DNA of 47,900 nucleotides. Origin: CAYXOX01 sp964466745 (GTDB lineage Bacteria > Pseudomonadota > Alphaproteobacteria > Rhodobacterales > Rhodobacteraceae). Below are positions 1-7,835 of this stretch, in pieces. A program made the translations under genes and the position numbers. The notes below the pieces were generated by a model. It did no database searches. It saw nothing but the letters and a program-made list of their open reading frames with translations, and was not told where the DNA came from. Positions within the stretch are counted from its first letter, which is position 1; each line of letters begins with the position of its first letter. The stretch is from NCBI GenBank assembly GCA_964466745.1, contig CAYXOX010000009.1, forward strand, positions 1 through 47,900. Reading direction: 5' to 3'.

Positions 1-55
1 AGGACGCCAGGTTTTCAACCTGGAAAGAGGGGTTCGATTCCCCTACGGGCTGCCA
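1..55 (+). tRNA. tRNA-Glu (anticodon UUC), 3' part
   Basis: The window opens inside a tRNA. The anticodon stem pairs CCAGG (7-11) with CCTGG (19-23) around a seven-base loop whose middle, 14-16, is TTC, reading glutamate codons. The T arm is AGGGG (28-32), loop TTCGATT, CCCCT (40-44). The 3' acceptor strand is ACGGGCT (45-51), then discriminator G52 and an encoded CCA (53-55). The 5' acceptor strand and most of the D arm lie outside the window. No T-rich terminator follows directly. Confidence 0.93.
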
Positions 56-335
56 TTTTGGGTCCTGCACCGCGTGTTCCCGGCTTCGTGGCAGATCGGC
101 TTGCAGTTGCCGTCGCGAACGCCATCGACCTTCGGGGGGCCCGTCGGCAAGCATGCCTGGCGCGCCGTTCGGCGGCCGCAGAGAAGCGTTCTCGATGCGA
201 GGCTGTTCCGCCGGCCGCACTTGCTTTCCAGCTTTATCCGGAGCGGGCTTGAGAGGGCCGGGCATCCCTCCATCTTAAGGCGGTAAGCCCGGCGGCTGCA
301 CCGCCCGGCGAAGTGTAGGCGGGGGCGTGCACGAC

Positions 336-1172
336 ATGGCGGATACCGAAGGACGTGACAGTCTCCCGGAGTGGCGGGCCAGCGACGAGGAACTCGTGCG
401 TGCCTTCGTGCGACGGCATTTCTCCTGGCGAGGGACGTTGCGGGTGCACCGGGCCTCACTGGGGATCGATCTGGTGCGGGCACCGATCAATGTCGTGCTT
501 GCGCCGATCTTCCTCCTCGTTCGGCTCGCGGCGCTTCTACTCTCGGCGCTGCGTTTCAGGCGCATGGCCAACTGGCTGGCCTCACGGCGCATCCTCCTGC
601 GATCCAACGCCTCCCGCGTGGTCGAACGCGCCGTGACGGATGAGCTGCTGGCAAAACGAACGCACGCCCGCAAACCGGAGCCCGCCATGTCCGCGCAGCT
701 CGTTGCGGACTACGTGGGCATCCGCAGCTCGGTTGCAGAGATCATCACCACGCTTCTCGTGCTGGGCACCGGGCTGATCGTCTTCCGGTCGGCAACGCCG
801 GGCCTGTTTTCCCTAGCTCCGATGGTTTCCGATCTCGCCGCCTTCAACGCGGCGGTTGCCGGCTTTCCGCTTGGCGCCGGCCTCGGAAGAGCCTGGTACA
901 CGGTCTTTCCGCACGAGCTTTCGGGCTGGATCATCGGCGGGGCCGCCGGCCTGCTGGTCGTTGCGGCCGCTTTCGTGACGACCTTCGCCGGGCTCATCGC
1001 CGATCCCATCCAGGCGGCGCTGGGTATCCATCAACGGCGGCTCTTGCGCCTGCTTGCCCGCATCGACGCGGCGGAGGAGGCGGGCCCGGCGATCGCGCGC
1101 GAACATCTGCTGGCCCGTCTGGCCGATATCTCGGACGCCGCCGCCGCACTTTTGCGTATCCTGCGGCCCTGA
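336..1172 (+). CDS. Uncharacterised membrane protein
   Basis: A protein of about 278 residues with no motif I can tie to a reaction. It has a charged N-terminus, a hydrophobic segment at about residues 50-72, a basic stretch with several Arg, and two or three further hydrophobic segments in the second half. The last hydrophobic segment runs into a soluble, alanine-rich C-terminal helix. The overall pattern resembles a family of unknown function seen in Rhodobacterales (possibly DUF6635, from memory and unverified). I prefer the ATG at 336 over the in-frame GTG at 327, because the purine-rich GGCGGGGG at 318-325 is well spaced only for the ATG. It stands alone, with a GC hairpin at its stop codon. 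Confidence 0.72.
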   Translation: MADTEGRDSLPEWRASDEELVRAFVRRHFSWRGTLRVHRASLGIDLVRAPINVVLAPIFLLVRLAALLLSALRFRRMANWLASRRILLRSNASRVVERAVTDELLAKRTHARKPEPAMSAQLVADYVGIRSSVAEIITTLLVLGTGLIVFRSATPGLFSLAPMVSDLAAFNAAVAGFPLGAGLGRAWYTVFPHELSGWIIGGAAGLLVVAAAFVTTFAGLIADPIQAALGIHQRRLLRLLARIDAAEEAGPAIAREHLLARLADISDAAAALLRILRP

Positions 1173-1180
1173 GCAGGGCC
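1165..1180 (+). terminator. GC hairpin at the stop of the membrane-protein gene
   Basis: GGCCCT (1165-1170) pairs with AGGGCC (1175-1180) around the four-base loop GAGC. The stem includes the TGA stop. No T-run follows, so it may stabilise or weakly terminate the transcript rather than act as a classic intrinsic terminator. Confidence 0.35.
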
Positions 1181-1393
1181 ACGGGGCTCAATGTGCCTCG
1201 GAGCAGGCCGTAAACGGCATTCGTCTTCGCCGGCGCACCCACGGCCTTCACGCGCCGGACCGGCGGCGGACGCTGCAACCGGGCCGCATCGCGCCCGCGG
1301 CAAACCCCGGGCAGCTTTCGCCGCTCTCCCCGGGCGGCTCGGCGCAGGGCGGCTGGAATGCCCCTATTTGGTGACGGCAGGGGCAGCGCTCGC

Positions 1394-2116
1394 TCACCGC
1401 GCCCCGTAGTCGGGCGGCAGGGCAGCGGCCGCGAGCCAATCGATCAGGCCGACCCCGTCGAAGCAGGGGCGTCCTGTCGCATCCCGGATCGGGCGCGAGA
1501 AGGGCGGGATGTCGCTGCACTGGATCACGAAGGCGCCGATGGCAGGGTCTGCGTGCACCGCCGCCTCCGCCACGGCCACCACCTCGCGGCGGAGCTTCTC
1601 CGGGTCGAACCGGTCTTCCTGCGCGAGGATGCGGTCGAATTCGCCGGTTCCCTTCAACTCGTGGATGGAGAGCCGGCCGGGCTCGGCGATCCCGCAGGCC
1701 GCGAGCGAGCGTTCGTTGAGCGCGCTCCGGGCGCTTGCGATCACGCCGAGCTTTCGCTCGGGCCCAAGAGACGCCAGCAGCATCGGCACCGCCATCATCA
1801 CCGAAAGGAACACCGGAACGGGGAGCGCCGCCGCCACCGCGCGCTGGTAGTAAACGAAGGAACCGCAGGCACCGGCGATCACGCCCACGCCGCGGCGGAG
1901 GAGCCTTTGCCCGGCCTCGACGATCAGCGGCTCGACCGAAGGGTCGCCCGCCATCAAGCGCTCGGGCTCCCTCATGCCAACGATCTCGTAGGAAACCGGC
2001 CGCGCAAAGCTCTGCGCATGCTGAAGGTTGCCCGGCATCAGCGGGTGCCGCGTGTCGAGCACGATGATCCCCACACCCGCGCCCGCGAGCGCACTGCCGC
2101 CGACAAGCTCGGCCAT
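1394..2116 (-). CDS. Asp/Glu/hydantoin-racemase superfamily protein
   Basis: A 240-residue protein with the two-lobed pattern of cofactor-independent racemases. Each lobe carries a cysteine at the expected place: C84 in a GACGSF context and C200 in a VIQCSDIPP context. In this superfamily the two cysteines act as the acid/base pair that inverts an alpha carbon. Related proteins also work on hydantoins or open malonate-type substrates, so the exact reaction is open. The ATG at 2116 follows a GAGGGG ribosome site and lies 11 bases after the stop of the BKACE-family gene, so the two are probably co-transcribed. The frame stays open far upstream inside the neighbour, but that part is out of frame with any real domain. 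Confidence 0.8.
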   Translation of the reverse strand: MAELVGGSALAGAGVGIIVLDTRHPLMPGNLQHAQSFARPVSYEIVGMREPERLMAGDPSVEPLIVEAGQRLLRRGVGVIAGACGSFVYYQRAVAAALPVPVFLSVMMAVPMLLASLGPERKLGVIASARSALNERSLAACGIAEPGRLSIHELKGTGEFDRILAQEDRFDPEKLRREVVAVAEAAVHADPAIGAFVIQCSDIPPFSRPIRDATGRPCFDGVGLIDWLAAAALPPDYGAR

Positions 2117-2127
2117 CCGCCCCTCGC

Positions 2128-3099
2128 TCAAAACGCCACGCGGTCGCCGCCCTTGAGCGCCAGCATCGCGCGGGCCTCTTCCGGCGTGGCAACTTCCAGC
2201 CCGAGTTCCTCCACGATGCGGCGGATCTTGCGAACCTGCGCGGCGTTCGATTCCGCCAGCTGGCGGCGACCGATGAAGAGACTGTCCTCGAGCCCCACGC
2301 GGACATGGCCGCCGAACAGCGCCGAGAGGGTGAGGAACCGCATCTGGAAGCGGCCCACGCCGAGGGCCGAAAGCCGATAGTCGGACCCGAAGAGCTTGTC
2401 GGCCATGCTGCGGAAGTGGATGAAATTCTCCAGGTCCGCTCCCATCCCGCCCGCGATGCCGAAGATACCCTGTATCAGGAAGGGCGGCTCGATCAGGCCA
2501 CGGTCGGCGAACTGCTTGAGGTTGTAGAGATGGCCGATGTCGTAGCACTCGTATTCGAAACGGGTGCCGTAAGCGTGGCCGACTTCGCGGATGATCCGCT
2601 CGATCATGTGGAAGGTGTTGGGATAGATCAGATCCCAGGTCGACTCGAGATAGGGCTGTTCCCAGTCGTGTTTCCAGGCGTCGTACCGCCCGGCGAGCTG
2701 CGCGACCGAGAAGTTCATCGATCCCATGTTGAGCGAGGTCACCTCCGGCTCGGCCCTGTGCGCGGGCGCCAGCCGCTCTTCCAGCGCCATGCCGAGGCCG
2801 CCGCCGGTGGTGATGTTGAGCACCGCATCGGTCGCCTGCTTGATCCGCGGCAGGAACTGCATGAACAGGTCCGGATCCTGTTTCGGCTGGCCCGTCTGGG
2901 GATCGCGGGCGTGAAGATGGAGGATCGCGGCGCCGGCCTCGGCTGCCTCGATCGCGGAGGCGGCGATCTCGTCGGGCGTGATCGGAAGGTGCGGCGACAT
3001 GGTGGGCGTATGGATCGCACCCGTTACCGCGCAGGTGATGATCACCTTGCCGTCCTGCCCCGCCCGGGTGCTTGCCGTGTCGGCTTCCGAATCCGCCAT
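2128..3099 (-). CDS. 3-keto-5-aminohexanoate cleavage (BKACE) family enzyme
   Basis: A 323-residue TIM-barrel protein of the BKACE family. These zinc enzymes condense a beta-keto acid with an acyl-CoA and release acetoacetate plus a new CoA ester. Visible signatures are the metal-binding HLHARD (H61 and H63), the NITTGGG segment near residue 106 and a VGLEDS segment near the C-terminus. Family members accept many beta-keto acids, including 3-keto-5-aminohexanoate and dehydrocarnitine, and the substrate cannot be read from sequence. It is first in a leftward unit with the racemase-like gene and diverges from a GntR regulator. The shared intergenic region carries a palindromic AT-rich site. An adjacent dehydrogenase could supply the beta-keto acid. 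Confidence 0.9.
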   Translation of the reverse strand: MADSEADTASTRAGQDGKVIITCAVTGAIHTPTMSPHLPITPDEIAASAIEAAEAGAAILHLHARDPQTGQPKQDPDLFMQFLPRIKQATDAVLNITTGGGLGMALEERLAPAHRAEPEVTSLNMGSMNFSVAQLAGRYDAWKHDWEQPYLESTWDLIYPNTFHMIERIIREVGHAYGTRFEYECYDIGHLYNLKQFADRGLIEPPFLIQGIFGIAGGMGADLENFIHFRSMADKLFGSDYRLSALGVGRFQMRFLTLSALFGGHVRVGLEDSLFIGRRQLAESNAAQVRKIRRIVEELGLEVATPEEARAMLALKGGDRVAF

Positions 3100-3146
3100 G
3101 CCGCTTCTTTCCGCCCGATGAGCCGAGCACTTGGCCTTTGAAAGAC

Positions 3147-3166
3147 TTATGATATATCAGTATATC
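3147..3166. promoter_or_regulatory. Candidate GntR operator
   Basis: In the divergent region between the BKACE and GntR genes, 3150-3159 reads TGATATATCA, a perfect 10-base palindrome. The overlapping 3151-3166 has half-sites GATATA and TATATC separated by four bases. It is a sharp AT-rich island in very GC-rich DNA. Thirteen bases (TTATGATATATCA, 3147-3159) recur with one change at 42203-42215. Confidence 0.5.
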
Positions 3167-3230
3167 GTGGGTCGGGCGGCCGCGACTGTCAATCGCGAAA
3201 GCCGCGCCCCGGCCGAGGAGACAGACAGCC

Positions 3231-3959
3231 GTGGCGCCAAGCCTGACCGATGCCGTCTACGACGAGTTGCGCCGGAGCCTGTTCTGCGGGCGGCTCAAGG
3301 CAGGGCAGGTGCTGCGGCTCCGGCCGCTTGCCGACCGGCTGGGCACCAGCGTCCAGCCCGTCCGGGACGCGATGCAGCGGTTGGTGGCGGAAGGCGCGCT
3401 CGAAGCGGCAATGAACCGCGACATCCGTGTCCGCAGCCTCTCGCGAGAGAGCCTGGTGGAGATCTACCGCATCCGACTCCTGCTGGAGGGAGAAGCAACG
3501 GCGATGGCGGCGGCAACGGGCGAGGCGGACCTCGACGGGCTCGAAGCTGCGATCGCGGCCATGGCCGGGGCCTCGGCGGACGCCGACACGGCGGCCTATT
3601 CCGAAGCGAATTTCGATTTCCATTTCGGCATCTACACGGCCGCTCGCTCGACCCATCTGATGCCGCTGATCGAGACGCTCTGGCTCAAGGTCGGGCCGAT
3701 GCTCGACATCGGCTCGGAGGGGCGAACGCGGGCCGAAACGCGCATGTTCGAGGGCCAGGAGGCCCATCGCGGCCTCCTGAGCGCCCTGCGCCGGCGCGAC
3801 CCGGTGGCCGCCCGCGCGAAGCTGGAAGAGGATCTCTGCCGCGCGCGGGACTGGTTCCTTACCCACCAAAGTTTTCCCGAATCGGATCGGCCGGCGGCAG
3901 TGCGCCCGCTCGGCACACCGGATGATCGGGCGTCAGCGAGCAGGAGGATAGGCGGATGA
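3231..3959 (+). CDS. GntR-family transcriptional regulator (FadR/FCD subfamily)
   Basis: A 242-residue regulator. Residues 1-70 form the winged helix-turn-helix typical of GntR proteins, including a region reading RLGTSVQPVRDAMQRL. The rest is an all-helical FCD ligand domain with metal-binding candidate histidines in the NFDFHFGIY and QEAHRGLL segments. It starts at GTG 3231 with GAGGAG at 3215-3220 upstream. Its stop overlaps the start of the dehydrogenase gene as ATGA, so those two are translationally coupled. It lies divergent from the BKACE gene and probably binds the AT-rich palindrome between them, with an intermediate of the pathway as effector (inference). Confidence 0.88.
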   Translation: MAPSLTDAVYDELRRSLFCGRLKAGQVLRLRPLADRLGTSVQPVRDAMQRLVAEGALEAAMNRDIRVRSLSRESLVEIYRIRLLLEGEATAMAAATGEADLDGLEAAIAAMAGASADADTAAYSEANFDFHFGIYTAARSTHLMPLIETLWLKVGPMLDIGSEGRTRAETRMFEGQEAHRGLLSALRRRDPVAARAKLEEDLCRARDWFLTHQSFPESDRPAAVRPLGTPDDRASASRRIGG

Positions 3960-4915
3960 CCGAAGCGAAGGAGCCGGTGGCGGTCGTGGGATGCGGGCTC
4001 GTGGGCTCGAGTTGGGCGATCGTCTTCGCGCGGGCGGGCCACCCCGTTCGCCTCTGGGACGCCGGAAGCGGGCAGCTCGACCGGGCCGAGGCGCGCATCG
4101 CGAGCCGAACGCGCGACATGGAGGAGGCGGGACTTCTCGACGCCGAAGCGGCCAGCGGGCTGCTCAGCCGCATCGGCCGGGCCCGCAGCATCGAGGAAGC
4201 GGTCGACGGCGCCATCCACGTGCAGGAATCGATCACCGAGGACCCCGACGCGAAACGCGCGCTCTTCACCGAACTCGATGCCTGCACCGCGCCCGAGACC
4301 ACGCTTGCCTCCTCTTCCTCCGCGATCCCGGGAAGCCGGTTCATGGAGGGCCTCGAGGGGCGCGGACGCGCCATGATCGCGCATCCTGCCAACCCTCCTC
4401 ACCTAATCCCCCTGGTGGAACTCGTGCCGACACCCTGGACGACGCCGGAGGCGCTGGCCGCGACCCATGCGCTTCTGGAGGGCGCGGGCCAGGCGCCGAT
4501 ACATGTCCGCAAGGAGGTGCCCGGTTTCGTACTGAGCCGCATCCAGATCGCACTCATCAACGAGTCCATCTCGCTCGTCGGGCGTGGCGTCGTCTCTCCC
4601 GACGATCTCGACAAGGTGATGCACAAGGGGCTCGGGCTGCGCTGGGCCTTTCTTGGCCCGTTGCAGGTGATGGACCTCAATGGCCCCACCGGCTTCGCGT
4701 CCTACATCGAGCACCTTCGCCCGACCTACGAGCAGGTCGGCGACGATCTTCGCGTCTCGGAACGCTGGACCGAGGAGGCGGTGGAGGCCATCGACGCCGC
4801 CCGGCGTGCCGAAGTCCCGGCCGGCGAGGTCTCCGAACGCCATCGCTGGCGGGACCGGCGTCTCATGGCGCTCCTTGCGCATCTCGCGGAGGCGGAACGC
4901 GACATCGGTGCCTGA
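3956..4915 (+). CDS. 3-hydroxyacyl-CoA dehydrogenase-fold NAD-dependent dehydrogenase
   Basis: A 319-residue soluble dehydrogenase. It has an N-terminal Rossmann fold with the GCGLVG motif at about residues 12-17, a SSSSAIP segment, the catalytic-type AHPANPP motif and a C-terminal helical domain ending in a GLGLRWAFLGP segment. The HPxNPP and GLGLRW features are those of the lambda-crystallin / L-gulonate 3-dehydrogenase / carnitine dehydrogenase branch, rather than fatty-acid oxidation. It would oxidise a 3-hydroxy acid to a 3-keto acid, which is the substrate class of the nearby BKACE enzyme. It lacks the C-terminal thioesterase domain of many carnitine dehydrogenases, so I do not assign carnitine. 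It is coupled to the GntR gene by a four-base overlap. Confidence 0.85.
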   Translation: MTEAKEPVAVVGCGLVGSSWAIVFARAGHPVRLWDAGSGQLDRAEARIASRTRDMEEAGLLDAEAASGLLSRIGRARSIEEAVDGAIHVQESITEDPDAKRALFTELDACTAPETTLASSSSAIPGSRFMEGLEGRGRAMIAHPANPPHLIPLVELVPTPWTTPEALAATHALLEGAGQAPIHVRKEVPGFVLSRIQIALINESISLVGRGVVSPDDLDKVMHKGLGLRWAFLGPLQVMDLNGPTGFASYIEHLRPTYEQVGDDLRVSERWTEEAVEAIDAARRAEVPAGEVSERHRWRDRRLMALLAHLAEAERDIGA

Positions 4916-4982
4916 TCGCCGGCTGCGCCGCGTGCACGGCAGGAGCGCTCCGGCCCCCCGGATCGAGCGAGGAGGCGCAGCA

Positions 4983-4997
4983 CCGGCCGCGGGCCGG
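4983..4997. terminator. GC hairpin between convergent genes
   Basis: CCGGCC (4983-4988) and GGCCGG (4992-4997) form a perfect six-base stem with loop GCG, in the 213-base space between the dehydrogenase and hmuS stops. There is no T-run on either strand. It could serve both transcripts. Confidence 0.3.
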
Positions 4998-5128
4998 CAG
5001 CAGGCACGGCTGCCGAGCGCCAGGGTCGGCCGCCGCATTCCGTTCGCCACCCGCGGGTTTCCAATCTGCCGCTCCCGGCACGGAAGGCACCGGCGCGAAG
5101 GCCCGCCCGGCTGGTCGACGGCCGGCGC

Positions 5129-6184
5129 TCACTCCACCTGCGCGAGCCGGGGCAAATCCGCGGCCATCTGCGCGAAGGCCTCTGTGTTCTCCTCGCCTTC
5201 CTTGCGATAGCCGAAGAGCTGCAGGATCAGGCTGCCCTCGGCGGTAAAGCCCTCGATGCTGAGGGCGGGGCCGCGCCGTGTCGGTTTCTCCACCAGCCAG
5301 GCCTCGGCCACGTGATCGAGTCGCAGGTGCAGGTTGAAGCGCGGATCGAGCACGTTCTGCCAAGGCCCCATTTCCTTCATCGTCTCAATGCGGCCTGAAT
5401 GGATCTGGATGCACCCCCGGTTTCCAACGAAAAGCATGAGCGGAACGGCCTTGCCTGCGCAGGTAAGCAGCGCGGCATTGACCGCCTCGGGCAGCAGCGG
5501 CACGGCGAACGGGGCACCCGCTATCCGGTAGGCGCCGAGCCGGTTCATCTTCATGCGGGACACAAGGCGCAGAAACTGGTGTGTGTCGGTCATCTTCGCC
5601 CAGGCGGTGCGCAGCTCGGCGGCCTTCTCCGGGCGGGCCTTCGCGCCCTCGACAGGCGCCTGCGGGGTCAGTTCAAGCGTGTCCGACAGGTCGCCCGTGT
5701 CCAGCGAGGCAACCGCATTGTCCCACGCGGCAAGGTCCGTGCCCTCCAGCGGATAGACCTTGTGCACCGCCTGTCCACTCGCGTCGAATACCTGGATGCT
5801 TCGAGCGGGCCCCTTGCCGCTTTCGTTCCGTGTCGCGAAAGCGTGAACCCAATGCGCTGGGAAGAGCCGCAGATCGATCTCGGGGCCGAGGATCATCGCG
5901 GCATGATCGCCCGTGTGCCAGGCCTCGTAGACACCGACGCGCTCGTGAACGGCGCTGTCGTTCCTCGTCAGCGCCATGACCTCGCCGAGCGTCTGGACAG
6001 CGGGCATCAGCCGGTCGGGATGCGCAGCGATACGGGTCGCGCCCCGGCCCACCTGCGCTGCCAGCAGATCGGCCTCGCTCACACGGAGACTGTGCGCAAG
6101 ATCCCGCGGCCGCAGTGTGGCGTCCGCGAGCGCCGCGCGTAACTCGGCGGCCGTGAATCGGGAAACGGTATCGGCAAGGCCCAT
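5129..6184 (-). CDS. hmuS: Hemin-degrading factor HmuS
   Basis: A 351-residue cytoplasmic protein with the duplicated HemS/ChuS domain. The first half spans about residues 1-170 and the second about 175-345. Each half carries related blocks such as LFVGNRGCIQIHSG and the preceding segment on heme-proximal residues. Family members bind or break down heme delivered by HmuTUV. Start ATG 6184 follows GGAG by six bases; an in-frame TTG lies four codons upstream but has no ribosome site. It diverges from the exported protein, exbB, exbD and tonB gene string, and the space between holds a consensus Iron-Rhodo box. Low-iron control is therefore likely. Confidence 0.9.
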   Translation of the reverse strand: MGLADTVSRFTAAELRAALADATLRPRDLAHSLRVSEADLLAAQVGRGATRIAAHPDRLMPAVQTLGEVMALTRNDSAVHERVGVYEAWHTGDHAAMILGPEIDLRLFPAHWVHAFATRNESGKGPARSIQVFDASGQAVHKVYPLEGTDLAAWDNAVASLDTGDLSDTLELTPQAPVEGAKARPEKAAELRTAWAKMTDTHQFLRLVSRMKMNRLGAYRIAGAPFAVPLLPEAVNAALLTCAGKAVPLMLFVGNRGCIQIHSGRIETMKEMGPWQNVLDPRFNLHLRLDHVAEAWLVEKPTRRGPALSIEGFTAEGSLILQLFGYRKEGEENTEAFAQMAADLPRLAQVE

Positions 6185-6244
6185 GATGCACTCCAATCGA
6201 GGATGATCGGCTGGGGCTGCGTGTCCACAGGCACCTTGCTGTTG

Positions 6245-6260
6245 TTGACACTTTTAATCA
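6245..6260. promoter_or_regulatory. Iron-Rhodo box (TGA-N9-TCA) overlapping a TTGACA -35-like element
   Basis: Positions 6246-6260 read TGA, nine T/A-rich bases, TCA, matching the consensus described for RirA-controlled genes in Rhodobacterales. The box overlaps TTGACA at 6245-6250. It lies between hmuS (minus) and the plus-strand TonB-system genes, so it could repress both when iron is plentiful. Confidence 0.6.
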
Positions 6261-6369
6261 GGTTTTGTAGCCCACACAAGTCGGCGGGGTCGCGATGACG
6301 CTCGCCGGCCCAGCGCAAGCCCGAAAGGTGCCAGCCGATCGCCATTTACCTACCCGGATGGTACCCGCC

Positions 6370-6780
6370 ATGCGCCTTCTGCTTGCGTCAGCGCTCTGCG
6401 CGCTTCATTTTCCGGCCGCGCCCGGCCTCACCCAGGAAGCCGGTAGGGGCCTGGGGCTCGAACTGAACCGGATCGATCCCCTGGAGGGCGCCTGCCGCCT
6501 GACCTTTCGCGCGGAGAATTCCCTCGGATCCGATCTCGAGGCGCTGACCGTCGAGACAGTGCTCATCGATACGCTGGGGCGGGTGGAGCGACTGACGCTC
6601 TTCGCGTTCGGCGCGCTGCCCGACGGCGTCCCGCGGGTGCGCCAGTTCGATATTCCCGGTCTCGACTGCGAAAGCCTCGGCAGCGTTCTGATCAACGGTA
6701 TCACGGAGTGCAGCCAGGGCGCAGTCTGCGCCAAGGAGCTCGATCTTTCGAGTCGCACCGAGGTGGAGGTAATCGGATGA
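6370..6780 (+). CDS. Small exported protein of the heme/TonB operon
   Basis: A 136-residue protein with an N-terminal hydrophobic signal sequence (about residues 1-20, ending near PGLTQEA) and a periplasmic body with several cysteines. Those at about residues 37, 98, 112 and 119 could form disulfides. I do not recognise a catalytic family. Starting at ATG 6370 gives a proper signal peptide; earlier in-frame starts add a non-hydrophobic leader. The stop overlaps exbB as ATGA, tying it to the energy-transducing genes. A helper role for the receptor or the ExbBD complex in the periplasm is an inference from position alone. Confidence 0.72.
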   Translation: MRLLLASALCALHFPAAPGLTQEAGRGLGLELNRIDPLEGACRLTFRAENSLGSDLEALTVETVLIDTLGRVERLTLFAFGALPDGVPRVRQFDIPGLDCESLGSVLINGITECSQGAVCAKELDLSSRTEVEVIG

Positions 6781-7460
6781 CCGCGATCTCCGTCATTTCC
6801 GAACGGATGACGGCACTGGTCGATCTCGGCGGTCCCGTCATCGCGATCCTGCTGGCGCTTTCCGTGCTCGTGGTGGCCGCCTTCCTCTGGAAGCTCTGGC
6901 AGTTCAGCGCGCTCGGAGTGGGCAACCAAGTGGCCATTGACCGCGCGATGTCCGCCCTCGATGCCGGGGACAGGGCCGGCGCAGCCGCCGCACTTGCCGC
7001 GAGCCGCAATCACCTCGCTCCTGTCCTCGCTGCCGCGCTGCAGGGCGGCGCATCGGCGAAACCCAGGGTGATCGCCATGGCCGAAGCGCGCCTCGCGGAG
7101 AGCACGCGCGGCTTTCGCCTCCTCGACAGCATCGCCCAGGTTGCCCCGCTCCTGGGGCTGTTCGGCACGGTACTGGGCATGATCGATGCCTTCCGGGCCC
7201 TTCAGGCGGCGGGCGACGCGGTCGATCCTTCGGTTCTGGCCGGCGGCATCTGGGTTGCGCTTCTGACCACGGCGGCGGGTCTCGCCGTGGCCATGCCGAC
7301 GGCGCTTGCCCTCACCTTCCTGGAAAGCCGCGCGGCGCGCGAACGGGCCCGGATCGACCTCGCGCTGGAAGCGCTCTTCCACCCGATGCGGGCCGGGTCT
7401 CCGGCACGGGCAGAGGCCCGCCCGGCCCGGCGGACGGGCAGCTACGCCCATGGCACTTGA
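6777..7460 (+). CDS. exbB: ExbB-type proton channel subunit
   Basis: A 227-residue inner-membrane protein of the MotA/TolQ/ExbB family. A first membrane helix lies at about residues 17-38, and the characteristic second and third helices form the C-terminal half. The conserved GLFGTVLGMIDAF block and the GGIWVALLTTAAGLAVA block are plain. With ExbD it makes the proton-driven motor that energises TonB. The chosen ATG overlaps the preceding stop by four bases and follows a GGTGGAGG ribosome site. It overlaps the next gene by 11 bases, so exbB and the first exbD are tightly coupled. Being in the heme operon, it probably serves the heme receptor specifically. Confidence 0.92.
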   Translation: MTAISVISERMTALVDLGGPVIAILLALSVLVVAAFLWKLWQFSALGVGNQVAIDRAMSALDAGDRAGAAAALAASRNHLAPVLAAALQGGASAKPRVIAMAEARLAESTRGFRLLDSIAQVAPLLGLFGTVLGMIDAFRALQAAGDAVDPSVLAGGIWVALLTTAAGLAVAMPTALALTFLESRAARERARIDLALEALFHPMRAGSPARAEARPARRTGSYAHGT

Positions 7461-7830
7461 AGCCCCCGCGTGGCGCCGCCGCCCGGTTGCGCTGACGCCG
7501 CTCATCGACGTCATCTTCCTTCTGCTTCTCTTCTTCATGCTGAGTTCGACCTTCACGCGCTTCGCCGAGTTGCCCTTGCTGAATGCGGGTGGCGGGACGG
7601 CAGCGGGCGCGCCGCCCGTCTTCGTCCAGCTTCGGAGCGCCGACGTCGCGCTCAACGGCGTTGCGATGCCCATTGACGTGCTCGGCGCCGCCATCGCGGA
7701 GGCGGCCCTCGGGGAGGACAACCTTACCGTGCTCGTTTCGATCGCCGAGGGCGTCACCTCGCAACGCCTGGTCGATCTCCTCGGCGAGTTGCGGCGCAGC
7801 CCCGACCTGGCCGTCAGGGTGCTGGACTAG
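7450..7830 (+). CDS. exbD: ExbD-type subunit, copy 1 (Asp-containing)
   Basis: A 126-residue ExbD/TolR protein. It has a short basic cytoplasmic N-terminus, one membrane helix at about residues 17-36 and a periplasmic domain. The helix holds D20 in a TPLIDVIFL context, the residue that carries protons in ExbD and TolR. Start ATG 7450 lies inside the end of exbB. A second exbD begins five bases after its stop. In known motors two ExbD chains sit inside an ExbB pentamer, so two different copies side by side suggest a heterodimer. Confidence 0.9.
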   Translation: MALEAPAWRRRPVALTPLIDVIFLLLLFFMLSSTFTRFAELPLLNAGGGTAAGAPPVFVQLRSADVALNGVAMPIDVLGAAIAEAALGEDNLTVLVSIAEGVTSQRLVDLLGELRRSPDLAVRVLD

Positions 7831-7835
7831 CCACG

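Noticed and set aside
56..335. Several short frames in the region after the tRNA
   Set aside because: None has a ribosome site with a plausible protein; composition looks non-coding, and no similarity to a known family is recognisable.
1394..3130. A 578-codon open frame suggesting a fused racemase protein
   Set aside because: Only the last 240 codons look like a protein. The upstream part is Arg/Gly/His-rich, lies out of frame across the BKACE gene and is typical of GC-rich antisense or alternate frames.
2128..4915. Carnitine degradation for the BKACE and dehydrogenase genes
   Set aside because: The dehydrogenase lacks the usual thioesterase domain, and no betaine or carnitine transporter or demethylation genes lie nearby. 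It remains possible but unsupported.
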